Source: Setomelanomma holmii (taxonomy: Eukaryota; Ascomycota; Dothideomycetes; Pleosporales; Phaeosphaeriaceae). Taken from it: a stretch of 64,000 bases of DNA. The DNA is taken from positions 954,668 to 1,018,667 of the forward strand of contig ML978154.1 of NCBI GenBank assembly GCA_010015745.1, given 5' to 3'. The notes beneath the pieces were generated by a model, which was not told where the DNA came from, did not search any database, and was given only the letters and a program-made list of their open reading frames with translations. Position 1 is the stretch's first letter. The number at the start of each line of letters is the position of its first letter. The position numbers were made by a program, and so were the translations under genes. This document shows, in pieces, positions 35,801-47,000 of the stretch.

Positions 35801-36220
35801 GCACTTGAGCATTCGGCGCACAGTCTGTCAAAGGAGGCTGTACCAGCTACAGGTCGTGACTAGAGTCGCTGGGAATGCAAGGCTCACCGTTGTAGCCGGT
35901 GCTAGCGAGCGCCATTGCCATTTCGGATACTTGTTCGAGAAGCTTACGGTGGTAGACTCCCATCAGTTGTCTTACCAGCCGTGCTACCGGCGACTTCATG
36001 CACTAATAGCGAATGAGCACGGTCAGTGAGGTCATGCCACCGCCGCAGTGACCATGCGGCTGAACTGGCTTCGCGCAACGCTAAGCATCACAATACAACT
36101 TCTCCAAACCACTACCGAAAGTGCTCTAGCGCCTCTTCCATGCCACCGCATCCATCAGCGTACCTGGAAATTCGGTGTACAAGAATAGATGTCGAATCTG
36201 AACAAGTCCAGTAAGTCGCG

Positions 36221-36227
36221 TATATAT
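36221..36227 (+). promoter_or_regulatory. TATA box of secreted protein B
   Basis: TATATAT is 136 nt upstream of ATG 36363 and has the same local core as the box upstream of paralogue A. Confidence 0.45.
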
Positions 36228-36362
36228 GCTCATCAGCATGTTTGCTCACCAAGTACCTCGACAACCTATCCAATCCCCTAGCAACCAGTCGAATCCCGTA
36301 CCTGGACTACGCACTAGTTTGAATACAGATACTGCCATTGTAGCATCACCGAGGCCGTCGAA

Positions 36363-36786
36363 ATGCGTTCTACTCTCTCCTATATCCTCTTCCTCGCTCT
36401 CACAGTCACAACTTTCGCGTCACCCTCCCAATCCCTGACGCAACGCGACTCCACCGCCGCCATCATCGCCACATTCAACGATGCGAGATACTCCTCTGGG
36501 CAGAAAGACGCGTCTGATGCTGTTGCTTCAATGCCTGGAGCGGGAGTTTGTCATGAGTTGCCTGGGGAGGGATTGAAGATGTGGTGGGCGAAGAAGGGGT
36601 GTCTAGGTACGTGACAGTTCATACCTTCCGGACTGGAAGAATTCGAAACGTATACTCATGTTTGTGTCAATAGTGCTGCTTTTCGAGGGCGATCGAAAAT
36701 GTAAAGTCAATCCGAAGACGGTGGAAGCGACGGACTCACGTGAGGATACGAAGAGGTACTATAGCTGGACGGCGTATTATCATTGA
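36363..36786 (+). CDS. Small secreted protein, paralogue B (novel family)
   Basis: Exon 1 is 36363-36606, the intron 36607-36673 (67 nt, GTACGT...ATAG) and exon 2 36674-36786, giving 118 residues. The signal peptide is MRSTLSYILFLALTVTTFAS, followed by a short SPSQSLTQRD pro-like stretch. The body has AAIIATFNDARYSSGQKDAS, GVCHELPGEGLKMWWAKKGC and VLLFEGDRKCKVN, and the tail is Tyr/Trp-rich (RYYSWTAYYH). Three Cys are visible. It aligns with paralogue A over the body, with shared (S/A)AI..TF.D.....GQKD, C.EL..., (M/I)WW.KKGC and VLL...R.CK. No known domain is recognised. Size, secretion and pairing fit an effector-like or antimicrobial-like protein, which is inference only. Confidence 0.8.
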
Positions 36787-37095
36787 GCTAGAAATGTGTC
36801 CAGATAAAGGAGGCGTGTGGCCGGTGTAAGGTAACTTGCAGGCGCGAGACAAATGTGTTTAGATAACGCTCAAAAGCCCATTTACAATTGGCCCTGCACC
36901 ATGGCTCTTGCAAACTTATTCTTATCGACGTAGCGGCAAAAGCTGTAAATATCAAGATACGGTCGAAACTCCTCAGACTGCCCTCATGCCAGGCTGTACC
37001 TAGAGGAAAGGAAAGAATGACATTGGGGTATCGCAAATCAAAGCCAACATCAGAACCCCAGGAATCAGAAGGGAAATCGTTGCGCCACCACGAAC
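36787..37095. other. Short convergent spacer
   Basis: This is the 3' flank between secreted protein B (+) and the broken gene at 37.1 kb (-). No feature is seen. Confidence 0.4.
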
Positions 37096-38636
37096 CTAGA
37101 AGAGATCGAGGTTGATATTATGCTTCAACCAACAATTCTTGCACATGTCGTTCCTCAGGTTCTCGACATACGACTCCAAGAACAACGCGGCCACGTACGA
37201 TGTCCGCTCAATCCTGTCGAGAAGAGAGTAGAAGTCTTGCAGGGACTTGTAGCTCTTGATGTTGCGATCGATCTTGGCGTAAAATGGTGCGGGCTCCACA
37301 GCAGTTAATGTCGTGGCAGAACCCAGAGCACTATTGCCAGTCGGGCGGGTTGGGTGCAAGTCTGCGCCTGATGAAGGTGTCGAGACTTGACAAAAGCTGG
37401 GCATTGAAAAGGGCGGTGTTGGCAGACCGTACTGCTTGCCGTCTGATGGCTCCCGTGGAGGGCTGGGAGAGTTTGTGAGGTCGATAGTTTCTACCAGCTC
37501 TGGCGTACGCGGCCGCTCGATCTTGTTGAGCGATGTTGTTGACAGTTCTGGGGCCCGGGTCATCTCGTCATCGTCTCCGGCCATTCTCTGCAAATCAAGC
37601 TGTGTGGCAAGCCAGAAGGCCCACGTAACCTCCGTGACATCGTCAGCCATGAAAATGTACTTTAGCGCTAGTTTCATCTCATGCTCATTCTGGTAGGGGT
37701 AAAAGTGGTTCTGACGACTGCGCTTCCCTCCTGCCACACGATCTGTCTCCTCAACGAAAGGATCCAAGATTCCGAGCTCGTGGTTCACTTTCCAATTCAA
37801 CTCTTCATTCAAATCCCTGTCAGGCATCGATACGGGCCGTTTCTCCCAAGCTAATCGTTCAGCGACTAGAAAGATCTTGCGCATGTGGGGAGTGACCTTG
37901 CGCTCTTGTTGGCAGACGGGACAGCGATATGGTAAAAATGGTATAACACTCTCTCGATAGTGTAACCTATGCCAAGAGTCGTATGGCATAAGATGGAGTG
38001 GATACGGTACCCAATGGAAATTCTGGCAGAGCTTGCTGTTCGGATGTGGTTAATGAAGGATGGCTGGCTTGTGTGGGATTGCGCGAGGGGCTTGCATGGC
38101 AGGAGGCATGGCAGGAGGCATGACAGGCGGCACATACGGTGTGTAACGTTGTGGGCCTGATACCATTGCTGATTTCGGTGGGACTGCGTCCGAATGGGGA
38201 GCGCTCGACGTCGCTTTCAACGACCTTACTTGTTGTCCAGCTCGTGCGTTGACCTGTTTATCTATTGGCTCAAGCAGAGGTCTTGGCTGAATAGCTCGAT
38301 CCGCAAGTGCACTCTGAGATACACTGTGCTGAGATGTTGGCATTAAGAGCGGTGAAGATTTTGTTTGATGCGATTTCTGACTGGGCACATTCATCGAATG
38401 TGTAGACTTGACCTCGTTACCTGCCCGCGCATTGACTTGATCCCAATGGGCACAAGTGGAGGTCTCGATTGTATTGCTCGCTCGCCAGACGCAGCAGCAG
38501 TAGCAGAAGATGAGCTCATATGCGATATTGGCAGCAGAGGAGTCACATTTGGATTGATTAATCTGCGAGCCTTCGAGTGCTGGTCAGCCACCCATTCGTG
38601 CGCATCTGCATGCCGTTTGCGCGGATTCGAGGCCAT
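37096..38636 (-). pseudogene. Pro/Ser-rich protein with Cys pair and internal repeat, broken
   Basis: Starting at ATG 38636 (MASNPRKRHADAHEWVADQH), the product would have about 510 residues. The N-terminal part holds two copies of a repeat, RAIQSRPPLVPI and RAIQPRPLLEPI, each followed by QVNARAG-like sequence. A Met/Pro run (VPPVMPPAMPPAM) comes next, then PFLPYRCPVCQQERKVTPH, a long helical and acidic region, a Ser/Pro linker (IDLTNSPSPPREPSDGK) and a conserved-looking end (VENLRNDMCKNCWLKHNIN). Two lesions separate the frames: a 1-nt shift near 38450-38456 in repeat copy 1, and a TAA at 38050-38052 where a Gln codon would fit. CPVC with a later C..C suggests an incomplete zinc site. No family is recognised; a nuclear role is a guess. 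The start is 238 bp from the divergent SerRS gene. Confidence 0.6.
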
Positions 38637-38874
38637 GGTGGTGTTTTGTAGAATGTTTTCGTGTCATAGGTGTGATGAGTATAGACAAGTCCAGGTACCC
38701 TCATCGGTAAGTGACTTCACATGTTCGAGCGGGTGATGGTGAAAGTGATAGAGGGGCCATTGTCGTCGCGTCGACGCGTTCGAGCTTGCAGGGGTCTTCG
38801 GATTTAACAAGCGAGCTCCGACAGAAGTTTGGTGATGGAGCTTGAATCGTCCCATCTTTTAGAGCTCCACAACG

Positions 38875-40398
38875 ATGACAGTTCTACAAAGGTCAATTGT
38901 AGACCACACGACCTGCACAACACGGCTACTCGCTCGGAGATTATGTCTCCAAACGTCATACTCCGCTCACCGCACCTACACACGTCCCGCCTTCGCACCG
39001 AAGCCCACCATTGACATCAAACACATACGGCAGAATCCTGGACTATACGAGCAGAATTGCATAGACCGTAACTATGCTGCACACAGCAAGTCTTCGTGGC
39101 GGATAATCGAGCTTCACGAGCAATGGCTCGCACTTCAGCAAAGCGCCCGTGGATTGCGAGAGCGCAATAACCTGCTGCGAGCCCAATTGGCGAAGACCGC
39201 CTCACGTTTGAAGGAAGCTGGTGGAGCGAAGGACGTCCGGATGAAGCAGGGTATAGTCGATGAGGCGAAAAAGCTGAAGGTCGAGCTCAGCGCCATAGAA
39301 TCTAAAGAGACAGAGCTGCAGGTCGAGATTGAGGGACTGGCGCAAGATCTCCCAAATTTGAGCAGTACCCACACGCCCGTTGGAACCGACTTCGAAGTCG
39401 TAGAATACATCAATGAGCACCTATCACCGAAAAGTACAAGTGCGAGTCGAGTCCGATCACATGTCGACATCGGGCAAGACCTGGGCATACTAGACTTCTC
39501 AGGCTCGGCACAGACATCAGGGTGGGGTTGGTATTTTCTTGTGGGAGATGGCGCCATGCTGGAACAAGCCCTAGTACAATATGCTCTGAGTGTCACAAGG
39601 AGCAGAGGCTGGAAAGCCGTGGCACCACCTTCGCTTGTGTATTCGCATATCGCGTCAGCGTGCGGGTTCCAGCCGCGGGATCAGAACGGAGAACAGCAGA
39701 TATACGCCATTGAGCAAGCAGAGAAAGACAAGTCGAAACCACAATTGGCCCTCGCAGGCACAGCAGAAATTCCGCTTGCTGGTATGAAAGCCGGTCAGAC
39801 CTTGGAGCTGTCGGAAATGCCCTTGAAAGCGGTTGGTGTCAGCAGGTGTTACCGCGCAGAAGCTGGTGCTAGAGGAGCAGACACCAAGGGCCTCTACCGA
39901 GTGCATGAATTCACCAAAGTCGAGATGTTCGCGTGGACAACACCAGACAACATCGGCGACGATCACTTCACGCCTGCGAACACCGCAGACTCAGAAGCTA
40001 TCTTCGAGGAAATGTTGGGCATACAGAAGGACATTTTGCAGTCACTAGGTCTACACTGTCGCATTTTAGAAATGCCGACGACAGATCTTGGCGCAAGCGC
40101 AACTCGGAAACGCGACATCGAGGCCTACTTCCCGTCTCGAAGGGAGAAGGATCAAGGCTGGGGCGAAGTCACGTCCACCTCCATGTGCACAGACTATCAA
40201 ACTCGACGGCTGCACACCCGCACTCGCATCAACGGGAAGCTCGAGTTTCCGCACACGCTGAATGGGACCGCCCTTGCAGTACCTCGGGTCCTCGCAGCGA
40301 TTCTCGAGAATCATTATGATGAAAAGGAACTCGCTGTCTCGATCCCAGAGGTTCTGCGACCGTTCATGGGTGGGCAGGAAATGATACGAAAATCATGA
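38875..40398 (+). CDS. DIA4: Mitochondrial seryl-tRNA synthetase
   Basis: A single exon of 507 residues. The N-terminus is basic and Ser/Thr-rich (presequence, about 1-45), followed by the SerRS start IDIKHIRQNPGLYEQNC, the long antiparallel coiled-coil arm (about 80-155) and the class II catalytic core. The core shows LALAGTAEIPLAGM (the TAE serine-site loop), motif 2 SRCYRAEAGARGADTKGLYR then VHEFTKVEMF, and motif 3 NGTALAVPRVLAAILEN. The enzyme charges mitochondrial tRNA-Ser. Motif 3 reads TALAVPR where many SerRS have SGLAVGR; the essential Arg is present. The reading frame is intact. Confidence 0.9.
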   Translation: MTVLQRSIVDHTTCTTRLLARRLCLQTSYSAHRTYTRPAFAPKPTIDIKHIRQNPGLYEQNCIDRNYAAHSKSSWRIIELHEQWLALQQSARGLRERNNLLRAQLAKTASRLKEAGGAKDVRMKQGIVDEAKKLKVELSAIESKETELQVEIEGLAQDLPNLSSTHTPVGTDFEVVEYINEHLSPKSTSASRVRSHVDIGQDLGILDFSGSAQTSGWGWYFLVGDGAMLEQALVQYALSVTRSRGWKAVAPPSLVYSHIASACGFQPRDQNGEQQIYAIEQAEKDKSKPQLALAGTAEIPLAGMKAGQTLELSEMPLKAVGVSRCYRAEAGARGADTKGLYRVHEFTKVEMFAWTTPDNIGDDHFTPANTADSEAIFEEMLGIQKDILQSLGLHCRILEMPTTDLGASATRKRDIEAYFPSRREKDQGWGEVTSTSMCTDYQTRRLHTRTRINGKLEFPHTLNGTALAVPRVLAAILENHYDEKELAVSIPEVLRPFMGGQEMIRKS

Positions 40399-41195
40399 TT
40401 TTACGACATAGACAAAGGCATTCTACAGCGACTTGGACTGACCTTGCGAAACCTTGTACACTATTGTTACGTCCGAGGCACTGTAAATATGTTACGTCGC
40501 GGCAGATGGGTGTCATGCCCAGTCGCCGGATGGTCGGTCCCACAGTTCAAGACCTGCAAAGACGGGACCATCCTTTGGTCCACACTTTTTAACACCACCC
40601 AGCTGCCCTGCATTTTGGCCATGATCTTCTCCAATCCCCTGGCTGGGACGCGACATCCCAGCTTTCGCCATCGAGGCTGACTCTGCGCTTGGCCCGGCTA
40701 ACAGCGGCGATTGGTGCACAGTCCTCCACTCGCGCAAGCTGCATGACTTCGTGCATGGGACCAGCTTGCATGCAGTTTAACGACCATGTGAACGCTCGCC
40801 ACAACCACTGTTGTCTGCTGCTGCAGCGTTCTTGAAACACTCTTCACTACCCGCGCGAAACAGAATTCTGGTCACGTAGCGCTTGACCCGTTCTTCTCCC
40901 ATCCCTCGCGCGGCCGCATCGGATCTGTGGTGGGGTCAGACGGCCTTCACCAGCCTCGCAGCGACCACCACCCCGACCGCCAGCCTGCACTCGAGCTGCA
41001 CCTTTGTGTGCGAACAACGCAACCCACAGCCACGCTGTCTCGACGCGCCTCTCGCTCCCTTTGAGGTATTACCTCGCCCCAGCCATCTAAGGGCAGTCGC
41101 ATTATTTGTGTATATTGTCGCAAGAACCCGTTTGGTGCTGCCCTGGCGTGATTCGACCAGTAAACACCGGAGCTACAATCTCAAAGTCGCAGCGC
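40399..41195. other. Intergenic and 5' leader of the BTB gene
   Basis: The frame of the BTB exon stays open upstream to at least 41106, so a longer N-terminus is possible. No separate gene is seen. Confidence 0.4.
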
Positions 41196-42746
41196 ATGGT
41201 TTCCTATCCAGACTCTGCGAGCGCCGAGCGCACGCTGGCTATACGCCGCCCGCCATCAGTGACGTCGCACTCGTCGCGCGCATCGACCGTTCGAAGGCAC
41301 CGGCCGCATCGATCGCACTTCGGGGGGAGCTCGTACCAGCCGCAGAACGAATTCCCAGTCTTCACCCACACTGGCGACGTCGAGATCATATTAAGCAACG
41401 GCCGGAAAGAGCAGCGATATCTGCTCCACAAGCTCATCTTGACACAATGCTCGGGCTTCTTCGAGGCTGGCACGAGCGAGGAGTGGGCGAACGCACGCGA
41501 GGGAAGCATTGGCGCACCCAGCGCAAGTTCTGCGGCCCTGGCGAGAGTGCCCTCAGGTGCGCGGCAAGAGAAGGCGCGGTGGAGATATGAGCTCGATTGG
41601 GGCAACAACGAGGATGACCTGCCAATGCTCGTGCAGAAGGTGCGCCTCACAACACACTCCTACCACAGGATATTGGACTTTGGACTTACAAGAGAGTAGG
41701 AGAACCAACCCACCATGTTCGGCGGCGATGCGACACCACCCTCGCAGCCGCCCACCACACGAAATAAACCCACAGCGCCACAATCGGGCTTCTTCCGTAA
41801 CATGGCCAATTTCTCCACTCTACACGTGCCAGCAGCCGAGAGCGATCCCGACGACGACACTTTCCGAGACTACGATAACCTATTCAAGATCTTTTACAAC
41901 TACTCTCCCTCGCTCGATGCCGTCAACATCGCGAACGCATACGTAGAATGCAAATCCCTCCTCCAGCTCGCAGACATGTACGACGCCCTCGGAGTCATCG
42001 GGCCCCGCGTGGACCACCACCTCCTGCGCTTCCAAGGGCGCCTCTGGAAGCAAATCGCAAAATACCCACCCAGCTACCTCAAACTTGGCTACATGGCGCG
42101 CAGCAAAGCCATCTTCGCCGAAGCCATGGTGCACGTCGTCGGCCAATGGCCACAAGGCATAAACCAACTTCGCGGCCAAATCGCCGAGCCGGTCATCGAG
42201 CTTATCGAAGATAAAGTTGATGAGATGGATGAACTCAAAGCCAAAACAGAAGTCAAGCTTTTCCGCCTCAGTTTAACAACAAGTCGCGGCGAACGCGTCT
42301 CCCCTTCGAGTAATTGGCTTGATTGGCTTGCGGTCTCGCTGTTTAGACAATGGCTTGCTGAAAACACGAATCCGCCGCCTGCACCGATACTCAAATCTCC
42401 TCCAACCTCACACTCACGCAGCAACAGTGAACACGCCAGCGCCCCATTACCCCCGCCGCCACCAGCATTCAACACAGGCCGTATCTTCCGCCTTCTCGGC
42501 CAAGCAGGTTCAAGCTACCTCAACCACGACGAATGCAAGCGCTTTCTGCGGCTCAATCCGGATCATTATAATCGCGACAACTTGAAAAGGTTTGAGCGCA
42601 GGATCGAGGAGATTAAAAATAAAGCCAAAGACGCGGTCAAGCCTTTGATGAGGAACTTTTTGGAGCTGGATTTGAGAGAGGGTGGGCTGCCGTATTTGAC
42701 GTGTACGAGGATCGAACCGCAGGACTTTCCGTGGGATGGAGAGTGA
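41196..42746 (+). CDS. BTB/POZ-domain protein
   Basis: The two exons (41196-41639 and 41700-42746) flank a 60-nt intron (VQK|ENQPTMFGG), giving about 496 residues. A basic/Ser-rich N-terminus precedes a BTB fold (FTHTGDVEIILSNGRKEQRY, LLHKLILTQCSGFFEAG), interrupted by a Ser/Ala/Gly-rich insertion. A Pro/Thr linker follows, then the second half of the BTB/BACK-like helical region (DTFRDYDNLFKIFYNYSP, ANAYVECKSLLQLADMYDAL). A Pro-rich stretch and a charged C-terminal segment end it (NRDNLKRFERRIEEIKN...YLTCTRIEPQDFPWDGE). Many fungi have this BTB type; partners are unknown but BTB domains often link substrates to cullin-3. The start at 41196 is the first Met after the low-complexity leader; an upstream in-frame Met at 41106 is possible. 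Confidence 0.75.
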
Positions 42747-44444
42747 GTGTGTAGGAAATGATGATGAGAGAGGAAGAAGGAATGAGATTTGAGGTATGAT
42801 GAGGTGGGAGATGGGTGTTTTTGGAATGGCGCATATGTCGAGATTGGGATTTCAGAGAGCGGAATGTTTGGCGCCAGATACCCTTGGACTTGGATTTGGA
42901 TTTGGATTTGAATTGGTTTGGGTTGTCATATTTCGCGCTGTTGTGTCCTCTTATTTTGACGATACCATGAAAGAAGACTTGAAAGGGAAGGACGACGAAG
43001 AAAGTATGAGATGAGATCAGGCATGGAAAGTAATAACACAGGGACTTGTTCGCTGGCGCGCAAGACTCTGATTGAGCACGTAGACGGTAGGCCGCAGTCG
43101 AAGAATCGGAAGATGCATTTTCATTATCGAGCTTCGTGTTGCCTTCCCTTTGAAAGCTCCAGGACCAGATTTCCCCTGACCACACTGAAGTGTTATACCA
43201 TAAACACCTCTCCCTGACAGGTTCCCATAATCTCATTGAATCATGCCTTCGGCCTTCAACCCCTCCCCTCCCCTCCTTGACTAACACAATCAGATAAGCC
43301 TTCCACGCCAACAGCACTACTATATCTTAGCCCGTCGATCCTCACGTTCCTGACATACCCAGCCGACATCCGGTCAAAGTCGGACTCGCATCGCGGGTGT
43401 GGCTCCGGGGTGATCGACGCTGCACCCGAAACTACCGGAACGCTAGGCCACCTAGTGTATGTGGGGGAGATAGAGCAGGCGGAGGAGCCTTGTCGTTTTT
43501 ACATTCAAGACTTGGACGTATCGGCTGGGTTGATGATAAGCCTGGTGTTCCGTGAGATTAATAGTCTTGTGTACGGTGCCGATTGCGAGCGATCGCTGCG
43601 GGATTTGTATGTGTGTCGAGCTTGGTGGTGATGTAGGAGTATAGCTGCGTGGAATCTTGCTTCGTCTTCCGGGGTCAGGCGATGCTATCTTGAGTCTTAG
43701 GTTGATTGATGAGCGGAAAGTAATCTGACACTCGGAGATTGCTCGCACATGGTCAAGAGTAGCACACTGATGTCGGTAAGTCTTTTCAATTGAGCACTTT
43801 TATTGAGCACTTCTTCGAAACTTGTGAAAATGCGACACCGTAACGGACAATTGTCGGTACTATTCCAGTTACTTTCGCTGGAAGTGGTGACTTGAGTCGA
43901 ATCACATATCCGACATAGTACGCTTAACGTCCCAGCATCGCGTAGGATACGGAATACGGTACCTGCCTCTTTCCTGCAGTGTTAGTGAGCTTTGTCACTA
44001 TCTGGATCGACCGGCAATCAAGACCCCAAAACGCATGGATGGGAGTCTGTTACCTGTTCCTGGATGATGGACGTCTTCCCTGTGTCGATCTAGAATCGAG
44101 CCCGGCTACACTTGACAAGTTCCAGTGGAGAAAATGGCACATGACAGGCACTGTGCCGGCGGAGATGGCTCCTAAGCGACCTGTCTGGCCGCACACTGTC
44201 CGGGGTGGTCTACTAGATACCACTTCACTCAGCGATGAAGTGAGACATTCGTCATTGTCCACTTCCGTGGATGAACCAGCTCCGACAGTACGATCCGTGA
44301 TTTCAAAAGTTTCTTCTCCGAGGAACCTGGGGTGCTTTCATCAGATTTTGAAGATGTCTGGAGTAATCAAGGTAAGCTTATCGGATCTGCGCTGCCTAGT
44401 AGATTCGGAAGAACAATTGACGTCTTCTTAGTCCTTAGGATCCC
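42747..44444. other. No supported gene
   Basis: This begins with the BTB 3' flank, followed by a short GGATTT repeat. Frames of 73-226 codons exist on both strands (for example 43317-42637 minus and 43979-44431 plus) but they read as low-complexity or non-protein-like. A small direct repeat ATTGAGCACTT occurs twice at about 43788-43813. Confidence 0.4.
42884..42920. repeat. Short GGATTT tandem repeat
   Basis: Imperfect tandem units of TTGGATTT (about six units) lie in the 3' flank of the BTB gene. Confidence 0.7.
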
Positions 44445-44978
44445 TTATGCCCGAATAGGCAATTCTCTCTGCCTCTTCGAGCCATGTCTAACATCTCCAG
44501 TGCCAATTTGTATAGCTTCCATGTCTTGATCGAACTCAGCCTGAGTGCGAGCCGTACAGCAGCGTGGTGCTTCCAGCTTCGGCGTTCCAGACAGTACCGG
44601 ACGGCGATGGATTTTCGCTAGAGCAGAGTCGGTGTAGTCCACGGCGTCTTCCATCGTTAGAGTGACGAACAAGACTGTTGTGTCTATGTATTCAACCTTA
44701 TCGAAGAAGACTAGCTGTGCGCGATAAAAGTATACCCGTCGCTTCCACCAACAATGATTTTGGCTTAAAGATCTTGTTGACCAGAGGATCCCTAGATGGA
44801 GGATGATAAAGGGTCGCTGATGATAAGCATCTGCCGACGTGGGATTCCGAGAACTGTCAACTGCAAGAATCGTGGCGAATATAGAAACGGGGAAGACGTA
44901 CCAGGGAATTAAGATGCTGATTGGTTTGATCATCAGCTGTGGCGGCCGACGAGACGTATAAGAAGTCGTTGAATCCAC
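44445..44978 (-). CDS. Doubtful 177-aa frame with one TM segment
   Basis: The frame opens MDSTTSYTSRRPPQ, has a hydrophobic helix (ISILIPWYVFPVSIFATILA) and continues with moderately protein-like sequence (VEYIDTTVLFVTLTMEDAV). Against it: its start lies 87 bp from the hydrophobin ATG and its first codons cover the TATA box I assign to that gene. It may be a decayed membrane protein or chance. No family is recognised. Confidence 0.25.
   Translation of the reverse strand: MDSTTSYTSRRPPQLMIKPISILIPWYVFPVSIFATILAVDSSRNPTSADAYHQRPFIILHLGILWSTRSLSQNHCWWKRRVYFYRAQLVFFDKVEYIDTTVLFVTLTMEDAVDYTDSALAKIHRRPVLSGTPKLEAPRCCTARTQAEFDQDMEAIQIGTGDVRHGSKRQRELPIRA
44957..44962 (+). promoter_or_regulatory. TATA box of the hydrophobin gene
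   Basis: TATAAG is 104 nt upstream of ATG 45066, followed by a C/T/A-rich leader (CATATCCCACCTCTTTCACC). This fits a strongly expressed fungal gene. Confidence 0.55.
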
Positions 44979-45065
44979 ACTCAGTGGTCTCCAACCAACG
45001 CATTAAGCTTCATACATCATATCCCACCTCTTTCACCTGATCTTTCCACAACATCTGCCGCAAAC

Positions 45066-45425
45066 ATGCAGTTCACCGTCATCCTTGCTTTTCTGCTCTC
45101 GCTTACTTCCGCTGCTGCAGTGGCCAAGCGTTACCCAGCCAAACTTGTCGAGCGGCAATCCGGTGTTTGTGGTCCTTTGTCGACTGCTTCATGCTGTCAA
45201 CTTGGTGTCGAGGGCGTTGCAGACCTAAATTGCGCCAACGGTAAGTGTTTAATGCCGATCGCGGGGCATCGCTACACATCAGAGCAACCATATACTGACA
45301 TGTTCATAGCTGGGCCTGTCTCTACCACGGAAGATTTTGAATCTGTGTGCGCGGCATCTGGAACATCAGCCCAATGCTGTGTCCTGCCTATTAGCACCGA
45401 CTCTCTTCTCTGCACCGCACCTTGA
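45066..45425 (+). CDS. Class II hydrophobin
   Basis: Exon 1 is 45066-45240, the intron 45241-45309 (69 nt) and exon 2 45310-45425, giving 96 residues. The signal peptide is MQFTVILAFLLSLTSAAAVA, then a short KR-ending propeptide. The eight cysteines follow the hydrophobin order: C-x7-CC-x11-C-x15-C-x8-CC-x10-C. The class II pattern C4-x15/16-C5-x8-CC-x10-C fits closely; the first gap (7) is shorter than the usual 9. Hydrophobins are secreted and assemble into amphipathic films on aerial hyphae and spores, giving water repellence and surface attachment. The gene is intact. Confidence 0.9.
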   Translation: MQFTVILAFLLSLTSAAAVAKRYPAKLVERQSGVCGPLSTASCCQLGVEGVADLNCANGKCLMPIAGHRYTSEQPYTDMFIAGPVSTTEDFESVCAASGTSAQCCVLPISTDSLLCTAP

Positions 45426-46389
45426 GCCACAAATTGATGAAGGCTTCGAATACCGCTCAAGGTGCGCTGGAAATGCTACTATTTGATTGAGCGCGCCGGT
45501 TGGACGCGTGAAGCATTTATGAAGGATAATGAGGATCTCAGCTTGTGGCGGCTCCACATCACGAACTTATACTGCTCCGAATATTAGTTTGCGGCGGCTT
45601 GAAAATCGAAATATCATTCACTTAGCTTCCTCGTGTCTCACGCATGACGAAAGCGTATTGACCGTCGTTCGTACATTGTAATCAGGTCGTCAATGTGTAT
45701 GCGCTGTCTGACTCATCTTAGAGGCCTAGCAGATATCTTCAATGCTGGCCTCCGTCGTCGATTCGCCATGGCCGTTGCCACGTAGGGAAGCGCCCAAGCA
45801 TCGCGGGTGTTGATCGCGCGGCATGTGATAAGGTGGACCAGAGTTGAACAAGCGCGTCGAGCCTATCGAGAGGCTAGCGATGGAAGACGAGGATTCGCTG
45901 AGCTCGGAGAAGTAAATAAAGTGAAGTGTACGATCAAACTCAGATTTCAGACTGGCTAGGATTCAGTTGAGTTCGGTGTAGTCGAATAAGAGAAGTGGCG
46001 TGGCAAGATGAGAAAGAGAAGTAAACGTCTTAAAAGGCACGCACGTGATCCATCGCGTGTTTGGCGCAATGTGCCTTCCGAACCTGGATGATAGAAATTT
46101 AGCCCGCGCGACACGGCAGCGACGATCCTCACCCAAGGCAACGTTCATGTAGACTTCGTGAAGTGAGAAGCTGGTGTAAGATATCCTTTGGGACTTCGCT
46201 GTGATAGCGACCTAGTATGTGGTCTGCGCACTCGTGGTGCTACAATGCTGAAAAGTGAGGTATCATCAATGTGCTACGCTTGCTAAGAGACGAAATGATA
46301 CCTCCATGCTCGTACGAGTCGAAACACCATATCTAAGGTCTCGAAATACTGCCCCCATGCATGAATTGTCACTTTTGCACACGCATCAT
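45426..46389. other. Intergenic, no gene seen
   Basis: This lies between the hydrophobin (+) and E2 (-) 3' ends. Only short frames are seen. Confidence 0.45.
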
Positions 46390-47000
46390 TCAAATTCCAA
46401 GCTGTCTCGTACGCACTTGCGTACCCGCTTCTTGAACTCTGGTGTGTTGTCCCGCCACAATGAAGCAGCTTCCACATTCGCGGGAGACTCATCATTGGGA
46501 CTGGACAGCATCGAAATAACAGACAAAAGGATGGTCTCAGGTGTCTGGACCGGTGACCAGCGCTCGGCGGCCGACTCATACCCATACTTGTCTTCTTCTG
46601 GTGGGTGTAGGATCGATATGCATACTTCGCCATTCTGATAGACTAGACGGACGTCAGCGTATTTGGTTCCGGCCAGCCAAGACTTCGCAAGTGCTCACTG
46701 TTGGGGTGGAAGATTGGCGTCTCGAACCGCATCTTTGGTGGTAGCAGAGGGTATTCATGAGGGAAGGTAAGTCGCGCCCGGAAAAAACCTCCTAGGACCT
46801 GATCAGCTGTATCCACCATGGTACGTCCATTTATCTCTACCTCCATAGAACTTTGTGTCGTCGTCAATCATAAGCATGACCTCCCACTCGAAGACATTGT
46901 TTTCCACCAGGCCACAGCTTATCCCAGATATGCTCTTGTCATTCTGCATCTGTTTGAGTTGGCGCGCCAACAGCCCTGCCGCGGCAGAAGATGATGCCAT
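46390..47000 (-). CDS. Ubiquitin-conjugating enzyme E2, UBE2G1/Ubc15 type
   Basis: The three exons are 47000-46841, 46791-46699 and 46642-46390, with introns of 49 and 56 nt. The product has about 168 residues. The UBC fold runs from LLARQLKQMQNDKSISGISC through RARLTFPHEYPLLPPKMRF and FHPNIYQNGEVCISILHPPE (active-site Cys in NGEVCIS). The acidic-loop insertion EEDKYGYESAAERWSPVQ is typical of the Cdc34/UBE2G group, and the C-terminal helix ends KKRVRKCVRDSLEFE. The loop and the ending favour UBE2G1 (fission-yeast Ubc15) over UBE2G2/Ubc7. It builds ubiquitin chains, mainly Lys48-linked in this group. The gene is intact. Confidence 0.85.

Noticed and set aside
42637..43317. 226-codon minus-strand frame behind the BTB gene
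   Set aside because: Much of it is the translated GGATTT repeat (Ser-Lys run) and the antisense of the BTB 3' end.
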